Source: Streptomyces tropicalis
Lineage (GTDB): Bacteria; Actinomycetota; Actinomycetes; Streptomycetales; Streptomycetaceae
Assembly (NCBI RefSeq): GCF_029269835.1
Contig: NZ_JARJBB010000020.1
Span: 38,731-102,730, forward strand
Length of the DNA stretch: 64,000 bases
Direction of reading: 5' to 3'
Shown piece after piece: positions 7,766 through 16,267 of the stretch; the first letter of the stretch is position 1; each line of letters opens with the position of its first letter. Position numbers and translations under genes: made by a program. The notes under the pieces were generated by a model, which was given only the letters and a program-made list of their open reading frames with translations, did not search any database and had not been told where the DNA came from.

Positions 7766-9072
7766 GGGGTGACCTCGCTCAGCGGGGCGGACGCGGGCGG
7801 CGGGACAGGGGGTGCGCCGTCCGCGGGCGGCGGCAGGGGCACCGCGGCGGTGAGCCGGAACCGGCCGGGCCCGGCCGGCCCGGCGCACAGGGTGCCGTCG
7901 AGCTGGGCCAGGCGCTCCCGCAGTCCCGCGAGGCCGGACCCGCGACCGGCCTCGGGGCCGGGACACCGCTCCGGCACCCCGTCGTTCTCCACGGTCAGCT
8001 CGGCGCCGCCGTCCGCCACCCGCAGGGTGACGGCGCACGTCCGGGGCGCGCCGTGCCGGAGGACGTTGGTGGCGGCCTCGCGAACCACCCAGCCGAGCGC
8101 GGACTGCACGGACGCGGGCAGCCCGGCGGCCGATCCGGTCACCGTGCAGGCGATGCCCGCGGCCGCCAGCACCCCCTGGGCACCGGTCAGTTCGGCTCCC
8201 AGGTCCGCCTCGCGGTAGCCGCGGACGACGGCGCGCACCTCGCGCTGCGACTCCTGGGCCAGCCGCTGCACCTCGGTCATCTGCGCCACGGCCTCCGGCC
8301 GTCCCCGCTGCGCGAGCTGCACGGCCAGCTCGGCCTTCAGCGCGATGACCGCCAGGTTGCGCCCCAACACGTCGTGCAGGTCCCGCCCGAACCGCAGGCG
8401 CTCCTCGGCCACGGCGAGCCGGGCCTCGATCTCGCGGGCCCGTTCCGCCTCCCACAGCACGGACAGCGTCCAGGCCCCGCAGCGCGCGGCGGACAGGGAG
8501 AAGCCCGCGGCGAAGGCGATCACCACCACCGTGGCCACGAGACCGGGACCGAGGGGCCGCACGACAGCGAGGGCGGCCACGAGCGCCACGGCGAGGGCCG
8601 CGCTCCGGCGCAGGAAGACGTGGACCGGCACGGCGAGCGCGTACGGCAGGCCGAACGGCATGAGTGCCGCACCGATCGAGAGCCGGGTCGTGACGGGATC
8701 CGTCCCGTGCACCGAGGCGAGCACCACGATCAGGGCGAGCGCCAGGCCGAGCAGGGCGGCGGGAGGGACCATCGCGCGCGGCGGCAGCGCGCGGCGCCCG
8801 AGGTAGTGGTCGAGCGCGTGCCGGAGCCCACGGCCGGCCGCAGCGCACTGCAGGACGGTCACCACGACGAGGAGCCCGCCGAGCGTCAACGGCAGCGGCC
8901 TGCGGTCGAGGCCGCCCACCATGGGCAGCAGCAGCCAGCTGAGCGGGAACACCCAGATGCTGGCGTGCCAGGTGACCACGCTCTGCAGCTCGACCCGCTC
9001 GGCCTTGCTGAGGGCACGCCAGTGCCGTTGATGCCACCGCCGGATCCGCCCCATCGCCGCGCCCCCCGTCAC
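7762..9072 (-). CDS. Sensor histidine kinase (HisKA_3/NarL type)
   Basis: 436 residues counted from the GTG at 9072, which overlaps the permease stop as GTGA; an ATG six codons inside (9054) is an alternative. Several membrane helices lie between about residues 38 and 195. The dimerisation/phosphotransfer motif follows, FGRDLHDVLGRNLAVIALKAEL, with His233 as the predicted phosphorylated residue. After it come the HATPase N-box region (VREAATNVLRHG) and the G-box (GRGSGLAGLRERLAQLDG). It lacks a large extracellular sensor domain, so it probably senses through the membrane or through the linked transporter. The cognate regulator is the overlapping downstream gene. Confidence 0.93.
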   Translation of the reverse strand: MTGGAAMGRIRRWHQRHWRALSKAERVELQSVVTWHASIWVFPLSWLLLPMVGGLDRRPLPLTLGGLLVVVTVLQCAAAGRGLRHALDHYLGRRALPPRAMVPPAALLGLALALIVVLASVHGTDPVTTRLSIGAALMPFGLPYALAVPVHVFLRRSAALAVALVAALAVVRPLGPGLVATVVVIAFAAGFSLSAARCGAWTLSVLWEAERAREIEARLAVAEERLRFGRDLHDVLGRNLAVIALKAELAVQLAQRGRPEAVAQMTEVQRLAQESQREVRAVVRGYREADLGAELTGAQGVLAAAGIACTVTGSAAGLPASVQSALGWVVREAATNVLRHGAPRTCAVTLRVADGGAELTVENDGVPERCPGPEAGRGSGLAGLRERLAQLDGTLCAGPAGPGRFRLTAAVPLPPPADGAPPVPPPASAPLSEVTP

Positions 9073-9848
9073 CTACGCGGTTCCCACCGGAACCACCGCC
9101 GTACAGCAAACACGGCGACGAGGCACCAGGCCAGTGCCGACACCAGAGCGCCCAGCAGCTCGTACGAGTCCAGCCGGCCGGTCCAGCCCGCGCCGACCAG
9201 CCGCATCGGCCCGGACAGCGGCAGGAGGGCACAGACGGAGGCGATCCGGTCGGGAAGGAGGCCGGCCGGGACGGCGATGCCGGAGCCCACCATGGAGACG
9301 AACACCAGCGGCAGCGCCGTGACCTGGCCGCTCTCCACGCTCCGGGTGACGGCCGCGGTGAGCGCGGCCAGCGCGGGGCTCAGGACGAGCCCCGACACCA
9401 GCCCGAGCACGGTCAGGTACGGGGCTCGGGGCGCTCCGGTGTGCAGCAGCACCCCGCAGGCCACGCTCAGCAGCAGGGCCTGGGCCAGGCCGAGTGCGAC
9501 GGCCGGCAGGGCCGTGCCGGTGAGGATCTCGGTGTCGGAGAGCTCGCCGGTGCGCAGCCGTTTGAGGACGAGTTCCTCGCGGCGGGCGACGTAGGTGTTC
9601 ACCAGGGAGGTGTACACGGCGAAGAGGAAGGAGAAGCCGATCGCGGCCGTCGCCATCGCCCCGCCGACCGGCAGGCCGCTCTTCGCCGGCTCCATCCGGT
9701 CGAGGGCGGGGCGGACGGTGAAGGGCAGGACCAGGGGGACGGCCAGCGCGGTGAACACGACCCCGCGGTTGCGGCCGAGCAGGGCCAGTTCGGCCCGGGC
9801 CAGTGCCCGCATCCGGCGGCCCGCCGGTGCCAAGGCGATGCTGCTCAT
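9069..9848 (-). CDS. ABC-2 type transporter permease
   Basis: 259 residues with about six predicted membrane helices and an N-terminal basic cytosolic stretch (MSSIALAPAGRRMRALARAE). The layout resembles ABC-2 permeases of drug or peptide exporters: a first helix (VVFTALAVPLVLPF), a long loop containing ARREELVLKRLRTGELSD, then four hydrophobic segments. The KRLRTG segment is typical of the loop that contacts the ATPase. Its ATG overlaps the ATPase stop (ATGA at 9845-9848), and its stop overlaps the kinase start. Partner of the preceding ATPase; export substrate unknown. Confidence 0.92.
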   Translation of the reverse strand: MSSIALAPAGRRMRALARAELALLGRNRGVVFTALAVPLVLPFTVRPALDRMEPAKSGLPVGGAMATAAIGFSFLFAVYTSLVNTYVARREELVLKRLRTGELSDTEILTGTALPAVALGLAQALLLSVACGVLLHTGAPRAPYLTVLGLVSGLVLSPALAALTAAVTRSVESGQVTALPLVFVSMVGSGIAVPAGLLPDRIASVCALLPLSGPMRLVGAGWTGRLDSYELLGALVSALAWCLVAVFAVRRWFRWEPRR

Positions 9849-10777
9849 GCCATGACCTCCTGCTCGCGGGCGATCCCTAGGAACGCCTCCTCCAGGGAGG
9901 CCGAGCGCGCGTCGAGACCACTGAGCACGACCCCGGACCGCTCGGCCCACGTCAGCACGCCGGTGGCGGTGCGCTGCAGCTCCCGGGTCCGCAGCCGTAC
10001 GACGCCGCCGTCGACCTCGTGCCCGCAGACGCCGAGTTCGGCGAGCGGAGGCAGGTCCCCCAGGAAGTACCCGTCCGGCAGCCGGAAGGAGATCCGGGCG
10101 GGCTGGGCGGCGGTCACCTCGGCCGGGGTGCCGGTGGTGGCGATGCGTCCGTCGTGCAGGATCGCGAGCCGGTCGGCGAGGCCCTCGGCCTCGTCCAGGT
10201 AGTGGGTGGTGAGCAGCACGGTCGTCCCGCCGTCGCGCAGGGCGCGCACCAAGTCCCAGGTGTCCCGGCGGCCTTCGGCGTCCAGTCCGGTCGTCGGCTC
10301 GTCCAGGAACAGCACCTCGGGGTCGCCGAGCAGGGCGAGGGCCAGGTCCAGCCGCCGCCGTTCGCCGCCGGAGAGCTGTTTGACCCGTACGCCGGCCCGC
10401 CCGCCGAGCCCGACCAGGTGCAGCACCTCCCCCTCCGGGCGGGCCCCGCTGACGCAGCCCGCCCACATCCGCACGGTCTCGGCGACGGTCAGCTCGGCCG
10501 GGAAGCCGCCCTCCTGGAGCATGACGCCGGTGCGCGGCCGGACGGCGGCGCGTTCGGTGTACGGATCGCGGCCCAGCACCCGGACGCGTCCCGAGGCCGG
10601 TGGGGAGAGGCCCTCGATCACCTCGACCGTCGATGTCTTGCCCGCGCCGTTGGTGCCCAGCAGGGCGAAGACCTCGCCGCGTTTCACGTGGAACGTGATC
10701 CCGCGCACCGCCTCGAACCCGCCCGCGTAGACCCGGCGCAGGTCGGTGATCTCCATCACGTGTTCGTTCGCGTCCAT
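9845..10777 (-). CDS. ABC transporter ATP-binding protein
   Basis: 310 residues of the DrrA/CcmA-like exporter type. Motifs in order: Walker A GTNGAGKTST (about 39-48), Q-loop VMLQEGGFP, signature LSGGERRRLDLALALL, Walker B VLFLDEPTTGLD, and H-switch LLTTHYLDEAEGLADR, followed by a C-terminal regulatory extension ending in EEAFLGIAREQE. All key residues are present. First gene of the operon with permease, kinase and regulator. ATG 10777 is used; ATG 10756 (MEITDL) is an equally reasonable start. The most likely role is efflux of a toxic compound controlled by the linked two-component system. Confidence 0.94.
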   Translation of the reverse strand: MDANEHVMEITDLRRVYAGGFEAVRGITFHVKRGEVFALLGTNGAGKTSTVEVIEGLSPPASGRVRVLGRDPYTERAAVRPRTGVMLQEGGFPAELTVAETVRMWAGCVSGARPEGEVLHLVGLGGRAGVRVKQLSGGERRRLDLALALLGDPEVLFLDEPTTGLDAEGRRDTWDLVRALRDGGTTVLLTTHYLDEAEGLADRLAILHDGRIATTGTPAEVTAAQPARISFRLPDGYFLGDLPPLAELGVCGHEVDGGVVRLRTRELQRTATGVLTWAERSGVVLSGLDARSASLEEAFLGIAREQEVMA

Positions 10778-10889
10778 GGCTTCAGCGTCCTGCCGGCGGA
10801 GGGCCGGGAGCAGTGCGCGGTGTCATCGCTCGGCATGACACATGTCAGGTGCGGAGGGACGCGAAAGGAGGACCGGGAGACAGAGAACG

Positions 10890-10922
10890 AAAAGACCCCG
10901 ATCTCAGGACCGGGGTCTTTTT
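10890..10922 (-). terminator. Terminator downstream of tRNA-Gly (GCC), second copy
   Basis: An 11-bp stem (10890-10900 with 10911-10921) has A-rich and T-rich flanks. It sits just past the 3' end of the minus-strand tRNA. Confidence 0.75.
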
Positions 10923-10926
10923 TCCG

Positions 10927-10999
10927 AGCGGACGACGAGGCTCGAACTCGCGACCTCAACCTTGGCAAGGTTGCGCTCTACCAACTGAGCTACGTCCGC
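10927..10999 (-). tRNA. tRNA-Gly (GCC), CCA not encoded
   Basis: Same 73-base sequence as at 7046-7118, with anticodon GCC in loop TTGCCAA. The three bases after the discriminator (complement of 10924-10926) read CGG, so CCA must be added enzymatically. It is one of a tRNA cluster with tRNA-Gly(UCC) upstream on the same strand. Confidence 0.95.
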
Positions 11000-11080
11000 A
11001 TTGCCTCCGACCGGCTCCCACCGATCGGCGCGAGCACCAGCCTACCTGATCCACATGTGTGGTCCGGACCGGCGGTGCAG

Positions 11081-11152
11081 AGCGGGTGACAGGAATCGCA
11101 CACTGCGCCTTCCCCCTGGAAGGGGGATGTTCTACTACTGAACTACACCCGC
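11081..11152 (-). tRNA. tRNA-Gly (UCC)
   Basis: Cloverleaf on the minus strand: acceptor GCGGGTG/CACCCGC, anticodon stem TCCCC/GGGGA and loop CTTCCAG giving anticodon TCC. Length 72 bases, no encoded CCA. It lies 81 bases upstream of tRNA-Gly(GCC) and may be co-transcribed with it. Confidence 0.94.
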
Positions 11153-11318
11153 ATGTAGTCCTCGGGACTTCGGCGTCTCGGCCTCGCCCCTCGGCGTGCT
11201 CCAGACATTAGCTGATCAGCAGGGGGGTAGCGCAAGTCGGTTGGCCGCAGGGCCCGCTGACGGGCGCTGAGCCGGGCGGAGCGGCCCCCGGCGGAGCCGG
11301 AGGCCGCGGCCCGCCGTG

Positions 11319-11636
11319 TCACTGTGCCGAGGCGAAGGCCTCGTAGACCCGCTTGGGGATCCGCCCGCGGGCCGGCACCTCCAGCTTGTTGGCCTGCGCC
11401 CAGGCCCGGACGGCGGCGGGGTCCGGGGCGACCTCCGTCTGCCGGTAGGCCCTGCCCGACTTCGACCGCTTCCGGCCTGCCTCCAGGTACGGCGCGAGCG
11501 CCTTGCGCAGTTCCTTGGCATTGGTTTGGTTCAGGTCGATCTCGTAGGACTTGCCGTCGAGTCCGAAGGCGACCGTCTCCGCCGCTTCCGAGCCGTCCAT
11601 GTCGTCAAAGAGAGTGACCACGACACGCTGCGCCAC
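11319..11636 (-). CDS. Lsr2-family nucleoid-associated protein
   Basis: 105 residues. The N-terminal dimerisation domain starts MAQRVVVTLFDDMDGSEA and contains the conserved FGLDGKSYEIDL. A Lys/Arg-rich linker follows (GRKRSKSGRAYRQ). The C-terminal DNA-binding domain has AVRAWAQAN and the RGR minor-groove hook in ARGRIPKRV. Lsr2 proteins coat AT-rich, often horizontally acquired DNA and silence it. Its position next to purS suggests the second streptomycete paralogue, called LsrL in the literature, rather than the main Lsr2; I recall this and cannot verify it. GTG 11636 is chosen because the family consensus starts there and GGGA lies about eight bases upstream; a longer frame to 11672 is unlikely. 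Confidence 0.93.
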   Translation of the reverse strand: MAQRVVVTLFDDMDGSEAAETVAFGLDGKSYEIDLNQTNAKELRKALAPYLEAGRKRSKSGRAYRQTEVAPDPAAVRAWAQANKLEVPARGRIPKRVYEAFASAQ

Positions 11637-11989
11637 GAATAATCGGTCCCTTCGTGCGACACCTGCTGCCACGTGCTCCGCGGTGACGTGCGAAGACGTT
11701 CGGAGATGTCGACTGTCCGCCTGTTATCGGGAAAAGTATCGGCTGTCGCCAATTCATTTGTACAGTGCCGGGCATTGCAAAGGGAAGCCCGGCTAAATCC
11801 GCCCGCGTGTCCCCGCACAAAACGGGATCCGGTCCTGAACGGCGAACTTTCCCAGAACTCTTCACGAACGCCCCCGCCCGATACCGGATCGTGACGCCCG
11901 TCACGTAGATTCCTACGACTCTACCCGCGTAGAAATTTTGTGCGGGTAGTCTGAAGGGACCTGCTCAGCACCACACACCGGGAGTGCCA
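11637..11989. promoter_or_regulatory. Divergent regulatory region of lsr2-like gene and purS-Q-L
   Basis: This 353-base divergent spacer has no gene. It holds GTGACGCCCGTCAC at 11891-11904, which fits GTG-N6-GNCAC, the form I recall for streptomycete Crp sites. It also holds an 8-bp inverted repeat CTACCCGC/GCGGGTAG at 11921-11928 and 11942-11949 around an AT-rich centre, 40-60 bases before purS. Either could be an operator for the purine operon. The central part around 11740-11790 is AT-rich and may hold the lsr2-side promoter. Confidence 0.5.
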
Positions 11990-12253
11990 GTGGCACGCGT
12001 CGTAGTCGACGTCATGCTCAAGCCGGAGATCCTCGACCCCCAGGGCCAGGCGGTGCAGCGCGCACTGCCGCGCCTGGGTTTCGACGGCATCTCCGACGTA
12101 CGTCAGGGAAAGCGATTCGAACTGGAAGTGGAGGGCCCGGTCGACGAGGCCGCGCTCGCCCGCATTCACGATCTTGCCGAATCCTTCCTCGCCAACACCG
12201 TGATCGAGGACTTCACCGTCAAGGTGGAGGAAGTCGCGGAGGCCGCGAAGTGA
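11990..12253 (+). CDS. purS: Phosphoribosylformylglycinamidine synthase subunit PurS
   Basis: 87 residues. PurS is the small structural subunit that bridges PurL and PurQ in the three-part FGAM synthase and helps move ammonia between them. The sequence MARVVVDVMLKPEILDPQGQAV, then LGFDGISDVRQGKRFEL, is typical. The GTG at 11990 is preferred because GGGAG (11979-11983) then sits at normal spacing; the GTG at 11984 would leave none. The stop overlaps the purQ start (GTGA at 12250-12253). First gene of the operon purS-purQ-purL. Confidence 0.95.
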   Translation: MARVVVDVMLKPEILDPQGQAVQRALPRLGFDGISDVRQGKRFELEVEGPVDEAALARIHDLAESFLANTVIEDFTVKVEEVAEAAK

Positions 12254-12930
12254 CCGCTCGTATTGGCGTCGTCACTTTCCCGGGCAGCCTCGACGACCGG
12301 GACACCCAGCGCGCGATCCGCCTGGCGGGTGCCGAACCGGTCGCCCTCTGGCACAAGGACAAGGACCTCAAGCAGGTCGACGCCGTGGTCCTGCCCGGCG
12401 GTTTCTCCTACGGCGACTACCTGCGCGCCGGTGCCATCTCCCGCTTCTCGCCGGTGATGGAGAGCGTCGTCGAGCAGGCGCGGGCCGGGCTGCCGGTGCT
12501 CGGCATCTGCAACGGCTTCCAGGTCCTGACCGAGGCCCACCTCCTCCCGGGCGCCATGCTCGGCAACGACCACCTCCACTTCATCTGCCGCGACCAGAAG
12601 CTGCGGGTGGAGAACGCGGGGACCGCCTGGACCGGCGACTACACCGCCGGGCAGGAGATCCACATCCCGCTGAAGAACATGGACGGCCGGTTCGTCGCGG
12701 ACACGTACACGCTCGACGAGCTGGAGGCGGAGGGCCGCGTGGTCTTCCGGTACCTCGACGTCAACCCCAACGGCTCGCTCCGCGACATCGCCGGCATCAC
12801 CAACGAGGCCGGGAACGTCGTCGGTCTCATGCCGCACCCCGAGCACGCCGTCGAGCCGCTGATCGGCTCCGGCCGCACCGACGGCCTGCCCTTCTTCACC
12901 TCGATCCTCAAGAAGCTGGTCACCGCATGA
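12250..12930 (+). CDS. purQ: Phosphoribosylformylglycinamidine synthase subunit PurQ
   Basis: 226 residues of a class I glutamine amidotransferase that supplies ammonia from glutamine to PurL. The nucleophile is Cys87 in VLGICNGFQVL. The remaining triad members are His196 and Glu198 in LMPHPEHAVE. The N-terminus IGVVTFPGSLDDRD and the oxyanion segment LPGGFSYGDYLRAGA are also typical. It starts with GTG overlapping the purS stop, and its own stop overlaps the purL start (ATGA), so three-subunit stoichiometry is supported by tight coupling. Confidence 0.97.
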   Translation: MTARIGVVTFPGSLDDRDTQRAIRLAGAEPVALWHKDKDLKQVDAVVLPGGFSYGDYLRAGAISRFSPVMESVVEQARAGLPVLGICNGFQVLTEAHLLPGAMLGNDHLHFICRDQKLRVENAGTAWTGDYTAGQEIHIPLKNMDGRFVADTYTLDELEAEGRVVFRYLDVNPNGSLRDIAGITNEAGNVVGLMPHPEHAVEPLIGSGRTDGLPFFTSILKKLVTA

Positions 12931-15185
12931 GCAGGACGCCTCTGGACACGGTCGAGCACGCGGCCGCGACCCCCGACGTCGAGCTGCCCTGGGCCGAACT
13001 CGGCCTGAAGAAGGACGAGTACGAGCGGGTCGTGGAGATCCTCGGCCGCCGCCCGACCGGCGCCGAGCTCGCCATGTACTCGGTGATGTGGTCCGAGCAC
13101 TGCTCGTACAAGTCCTCCAAGGTCCACCTCCGCCAGTTCGGCGAGAAGGCCCCCGAGAGCGACGCCCTCCTCGTCGGCATCGGCGAGAACGCCGGCGTCG
13201 TCGACGTCGGCCAGGGCTACGCGGTCACCTTCAAGGTCGAGTCGCACAACCACCCGTCCTACGTCGAGCCCTACCAGGGCGCGGCCACGGGCGTCGGCGG
13301 CATCGTCCGCGACATCATCGCGATGGGCGCCCGCCCGGTCGCCGTGGTCGACCCGCTGCGCTTCGGCGCGGCCGACCACCCCGACACCAAGCGCGTCCTG
13401 CCCGGAGTGGTCGCCGGCATCGGCGGCTACGGCAACTGCCTGGGCCTGCCCAACATCGGCGGCGAGGTCGTCTTCGACGCCTGCTACCAGGGCAACCCGC
13501 TGGTCAACGCCGGTGCCATCGGTGTGATGCGGCACGAGGACATCCACCTCGCCAAGGCCTCCGGCGCCGGCAACCAGGTCATCCTCTACGGCGCCCGGAC
13601 CGGCGGCGACGGCATCGGCGGCGCCTCCATCCTCGCCTCCGAGACCTTCGACGACGCCAAGCCGTCGAAGCGCCCGGCGGTCCAGGTCGGCGACCCCTTC
13701 CAGGAGAAGCTCCTCATCGAGTGCACGCTGGAGGCCTTCCGGGAGAAGCTCGTCGTCGGCATCCAGGACCTCGGCGCGGCGGGCCTGTCCTGCGCCACCT
13801 CGGAGCTTGCCTCCAACGGCTCCGGCGGCATGCGCGTCACCCTGGACGACGTGCCGCTGCGCGACTCCACGCTCTCGCCCGAGGAGATCCTCATGAGCGA
13901 GTCGCAGGAACGCATGTGCGCCGTGGTCGAGCCGGGGAAGGTCGACCGGTTCCTGGAGATCTGCGCCAAGTGGGACGTCATCGCCACGGTGATCGGCGAG
14001 GTCACCGACGGCGACCGCCTGGAGATCTTCTGGCACGGCGGCAAGATCGTCGACGTCGACCCGCGCACCGTCGCCCACGACGGCCCGGTCTACGAGCGCC
14101 CCTACGCCCGCCCGGACTGGCAGGACGTCCTCCAGGCCGACGACGCCGGGAAGCTCCCCCGCCCGGCGACCGGCGAGGAGCTGAAGGACCAGGTCCTGCG
14201 GCTGGTGGGCTCCCCCAACCAGGCCTCCAAGAAGTGGATCACCTCGCAGTACGACCACTTCGTGCAGGGCAACACCGTCCTCGCGCAGCCCGAGGACTCG
14301 GGCATGATCCGCATCGACGAGGAGTCCGGCCTCGGCGTCGCCATCGCGACGGACGGCAACGGCCGGTACGCCAAGCTGGACCCGTACACGGGCGCGCAGC
14401 TGGCCCTGGCGGAGGCCTACCGGAACGTGGCGACGACCGGCGCCAGGCCGCTCGCCGTCTCCGACTGCCTGAACTTCGGCTCGCCCGAGGACTCGGCGGT
14501 GATGTGGCAGTTCGCGGAGGCCGTGCGCGGCCTGGCGGACGGCTGCCGGCAGCTCGGCACCCCGGTGACCGGCGGCAACGTCTCGCTCTACAACCAGACC
14601 GGCGAGGCCGCCATCCACCCGACCCCGGTGGTCGCGGTCCTCGGCGTCATCGACGACGTGGCCCGCCGTACCCCGGTCGCCTTCCAGGAGGAGGGCCAGC
14701 TCCTCTACCTGCTGGGCGACACCCGGGAGGAGTTCGGCGGTTCGGCCTGGTCCCAGGTGGTCCACGACCACCTCGGCGGCATGCCCCCGAAGGTCGACCT
14801 GGAGCGCGAGCGGCTGCTGGCCGAGATCCTGATCTCCGCCTCCCGCGACGGCATGATCGACTCCGCGCACGACCTGTCCGACGGCGGCCTGGTCCAGGCG
14901 GTCGTGGAGTCGGCGCTCCTCGGCGGCAAGGGCGCCCGCCTGGTCGTGCCGGACGGTCTCGACGCGTTCACCTTCCTGCTCTCCGAGTCGGCCGGCCGCG
15001 CCGTCGTCGCCGTGCCGCGCTCGGAGGAGGTGCGCTTCAACGACATGTGCGGTGCCCGGGGCCTGCCCGCCACCCGCATCGGCGTCGTGGACGGCGACGC
15101 GGTGGAGGTCCAGGGCGAGTTCACCCTCTCCCTGGCCGAACTCCGCGAGACCCACGAGCAGACGATCCCGTCGCTGCTGGCGTAA
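12927..15185 (+). CDS. purL: Phosphoribosylformylglycinamidine synthase subunit PurL
   Basis: 752 residues, the small PurL form that needs separate PurS and PurQ. It carries out the ATP-dependent amidation of FGAR to FGAM. Recognisable segments are SEHCSYKSSKVHLRQF near residue 53, TFKVESHNHPSYVEPYQGAATGVGG near 98-123 with the conserved His and metal-binding Glu, the second half starting near KWITSQYDHFVQGNT, and ALAVSDCLNFGSPED. Two repeated PurM-like halves can be seen. The ATG overlaps the purQ stop. A 17-bp GC stem directly downstream ends the operon. Confidence 0.97.
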   Translation: MSRTPLDTVEHAAATPDVELPWAELGLKKDEYERVVEILGRRPTGAELAMYSVMWSEHCSYKSSKVHLRQFGEKAPESDALLVGIGENAGVVDVGQGYAVTFKVESHNHPSYVEPYQGAATGVGGIVRDIIAMGARPVAVVDPLRFGAADHPDTKRVLPGVVAGIGGYGNCLGLPNIGGEVVFDACYQGNPLVNAGAIGVMRHEDIHLAKASGAGNQVILYGARTGGDGIGGASILASETFDDAKPSKRPAVQVGDPFQEKLLIECTLEAFREKLVVGIQDLGAAGLSCATSELASNGSGGMRVTLDDVPLRDSTLSPEEILMSESQERMCAVVEPGKVDRFLEICAKWDVIATVIGEVTDGDRLEIFWHGGKIVDVDPRTVAHDGPVYERPYARPDWQDVLQADDAGKLPRPATGEELKDQVLRLVGSPNQASKKWITSQYDHFVQGNTVLAQPEDSGMIRIDEESGLGVAIATDGNGRYAKLDPYTGAQLALAEAYRNVATTGARPLAVSDCLNFGSPEDSAVMWQFAEAVRGLADGCRQLGTPVTGGNVSLYNQTGEAAIHPTPVVAVLGVIDDVARRTPVAFQEEGQLLYLLGDTREEFGGSAWSQVVHDHLGGMPPKVDLERERLLAEILISASRDGMIDSAHDLSDGGLVQAVVESALLGGKGARLVVPDGLDAFTFLLSESAGRAVVAVPRSEEVRFNDMCGARGLPATRIGVVDGDAVEVQGEFTLSLAELRETHEQTIPSLLA

Positions 15186-15202
15186 CCCACCGGCCACCCC
15201 GT

Positions 15203-15241
15203 CCCCCGCCCCCACCCGCCGCCTGCGGGTGGGGGCGGGGG
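15203..15241 (+). terminator. Long GC hairpin after purL
   Basis: A perfect 17-bp stem (15203-15219 with 15225-15241) has a five-base loop and starts 18 bases past the purL stop. It has no T-run, as is usual for streptomycete hairpin terminators. Confidence 0.7.
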
Positions 15242-15392
15242 CGTGGGACGGGGCGGCTCGCGCGCGCCCTGCGCCGGGTCCCGGCCCGCCCCTCGCCGTG
15301 CCCGGCCGTCGGCCCCCGTGCCCGGCCCCGTCGGCCACCGGGCTCAGCTCCGTCGGCCCGCGGGCCCGGCCCTCTCGATCCCCCCGGCGGCA

Positions 15393-15405
15393 TAGGGTCA
15401 CTCCC
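15393..15405 (+). promoter_or_regulatory. -10-like TAGGGT close to the next start
   Basis: TAGGGT at 15393-15398 ends seven bases before ATG 15406, with no ribosome binding site between. This suggests a leaderless message. The -35 region is not recognisable. Confidence 0.35.
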
Positions 15406-16200
15406 ATGCCCCCGGCCAAGAAGCGTGCCCGCAGCTACGATCCCGTCCGGACCCGGGCGGCGGTTCTCGCCCAGTTCGGGAGTGTGCGGGAGGGCGTGCG
15501 CGGGCTCACCGCGGAGCAGGGGGCGTTGCCCACCCGGCTCGGGGACTGGACGGTGCGCGAGCTGGTCGCCCACATCGGGATGGCGGTCACGGCCGTGCAC
15601 CGGGCCCTGGACCGGCCGGCCCCGCCGCGGCAGGACGCCCGGGTGACCGACTGGCCCTTCGCCACCTCCGGGAGCTCCGCCGCGATCGCCGCCTTCACCC
15701 GGGACCTCGCGGCCGAGCACCCCGACCTCGACGCCTACCTCGCCGAGGTCGAGCAGAGCCTGCGCGCCCTGCTCGGCGCCACGCCCGGCGGCCGGCTCCT
15801 GGAGACCGACGCGGGCGCGCTGCCGCTCGACGACTACCTGGTGACCCGTGCCGTCGAGCTCGTCGTGCACACCGACGACCTCAACGCCGCCGTGCCCGGT
15901 CTCGACGTGCCCCACGACCGCCAGGCGCTGGCCGCCGCCACCCGGCTGCTCGCCGACGCCCTCGCCGTGCGGGCGCCCGGCGGGTCCACCGAGGTGCGCA
16001 TCCCGCCGTTCGCCGTCGTGCAGTGCGTCGAGGGGCCCCGGCACACCCGCGGCACCCCGCCCAACGTGGTCGAGACCGACCCGCTCACCTGGATCCGGCT
16101 CGCCACCGGACGGACGCAGTGGGCGGAGGCCGTCGGGACGGCCGTCCGCGCGAGCGGGGAGCGGGCCGACCTCGGGCCCCTGCTGCCGCTGATGGCCTGA
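15406..16200 (+). CDS. Maleylpyruvate isomerase family (mycothiol-dependent type) protein
   Basis: 264 residues. The N-terminal half has the helical MDMPI/DinB-like fold, with GDWTVRELVAHIGM around residue 45-58 in place of the usual TPCEGWTVRDLVAHL. The metal site would include His in VAHIGM and a second His around VVHTDDLNAA. The C-terminal part carries VETDPLTWIRLATGRTQWAEAV, the sterol-carrier-like motif common in these actinobacterial proteins. Family members use mycothiol in isomerase or transferase reactions, but the substrate is unknown here. It lies alone between purL and a lipoprotein gene. Confidence 0.85.
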   Translation: MPPAKKRARSYDPVRTRAAVLAQFGSVREGVRGLTAEQGALPTRLGDWTVRELVAHIGMAVTAVHRALDRPAPPRQDARVTDWPFATSGSSAAIAAFTRDLAAEHPDLDAYLAEVEQSLRALLGATPGGRLLETDAGALPLDDYLVTRAVELVVHTDDLNAAVPGLDVPHDRQALAAATRLLADALAVRAPGGSTEVRIPPFAVVQCVEGPRHTRGTPPNVVETDPLTWIRLATGRTQWAEAVGTAVRASGERADLGPLLPLMA

Positions 16201-16216
16201 TCCGCGCCCCGGGACC

Positions 16217-16252
16217 GGGCGGGGCGGCCGAGGGGAACCGGCCGCCCCGCCC
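16217..16252 (+). terminator. Hairpin terminator
   Basis: A perfect 14-bp stem (16217-16230 with 16239-16252) has an eight-base loop. It is 16 bases after the MDMPI-type gene and just before the META-domain lipoprotein gene. Confidence 0.65.
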
Positions 16253-16267
16253 GCCCGTCCCACCGGC

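Noticed and set aside
7045..11000. Integrated element between tRNA-Gly copies
   Set aside because: No integrase, excisionase or mobility genes, and the gene content looks chromosomal.
12639..15419. 926-codon open frame on the minus strand opposite purL
   Set aside because: It is a mirror of the highly GC-biased purL gene; it lacks a ribosome binding site and any recognisable domain.
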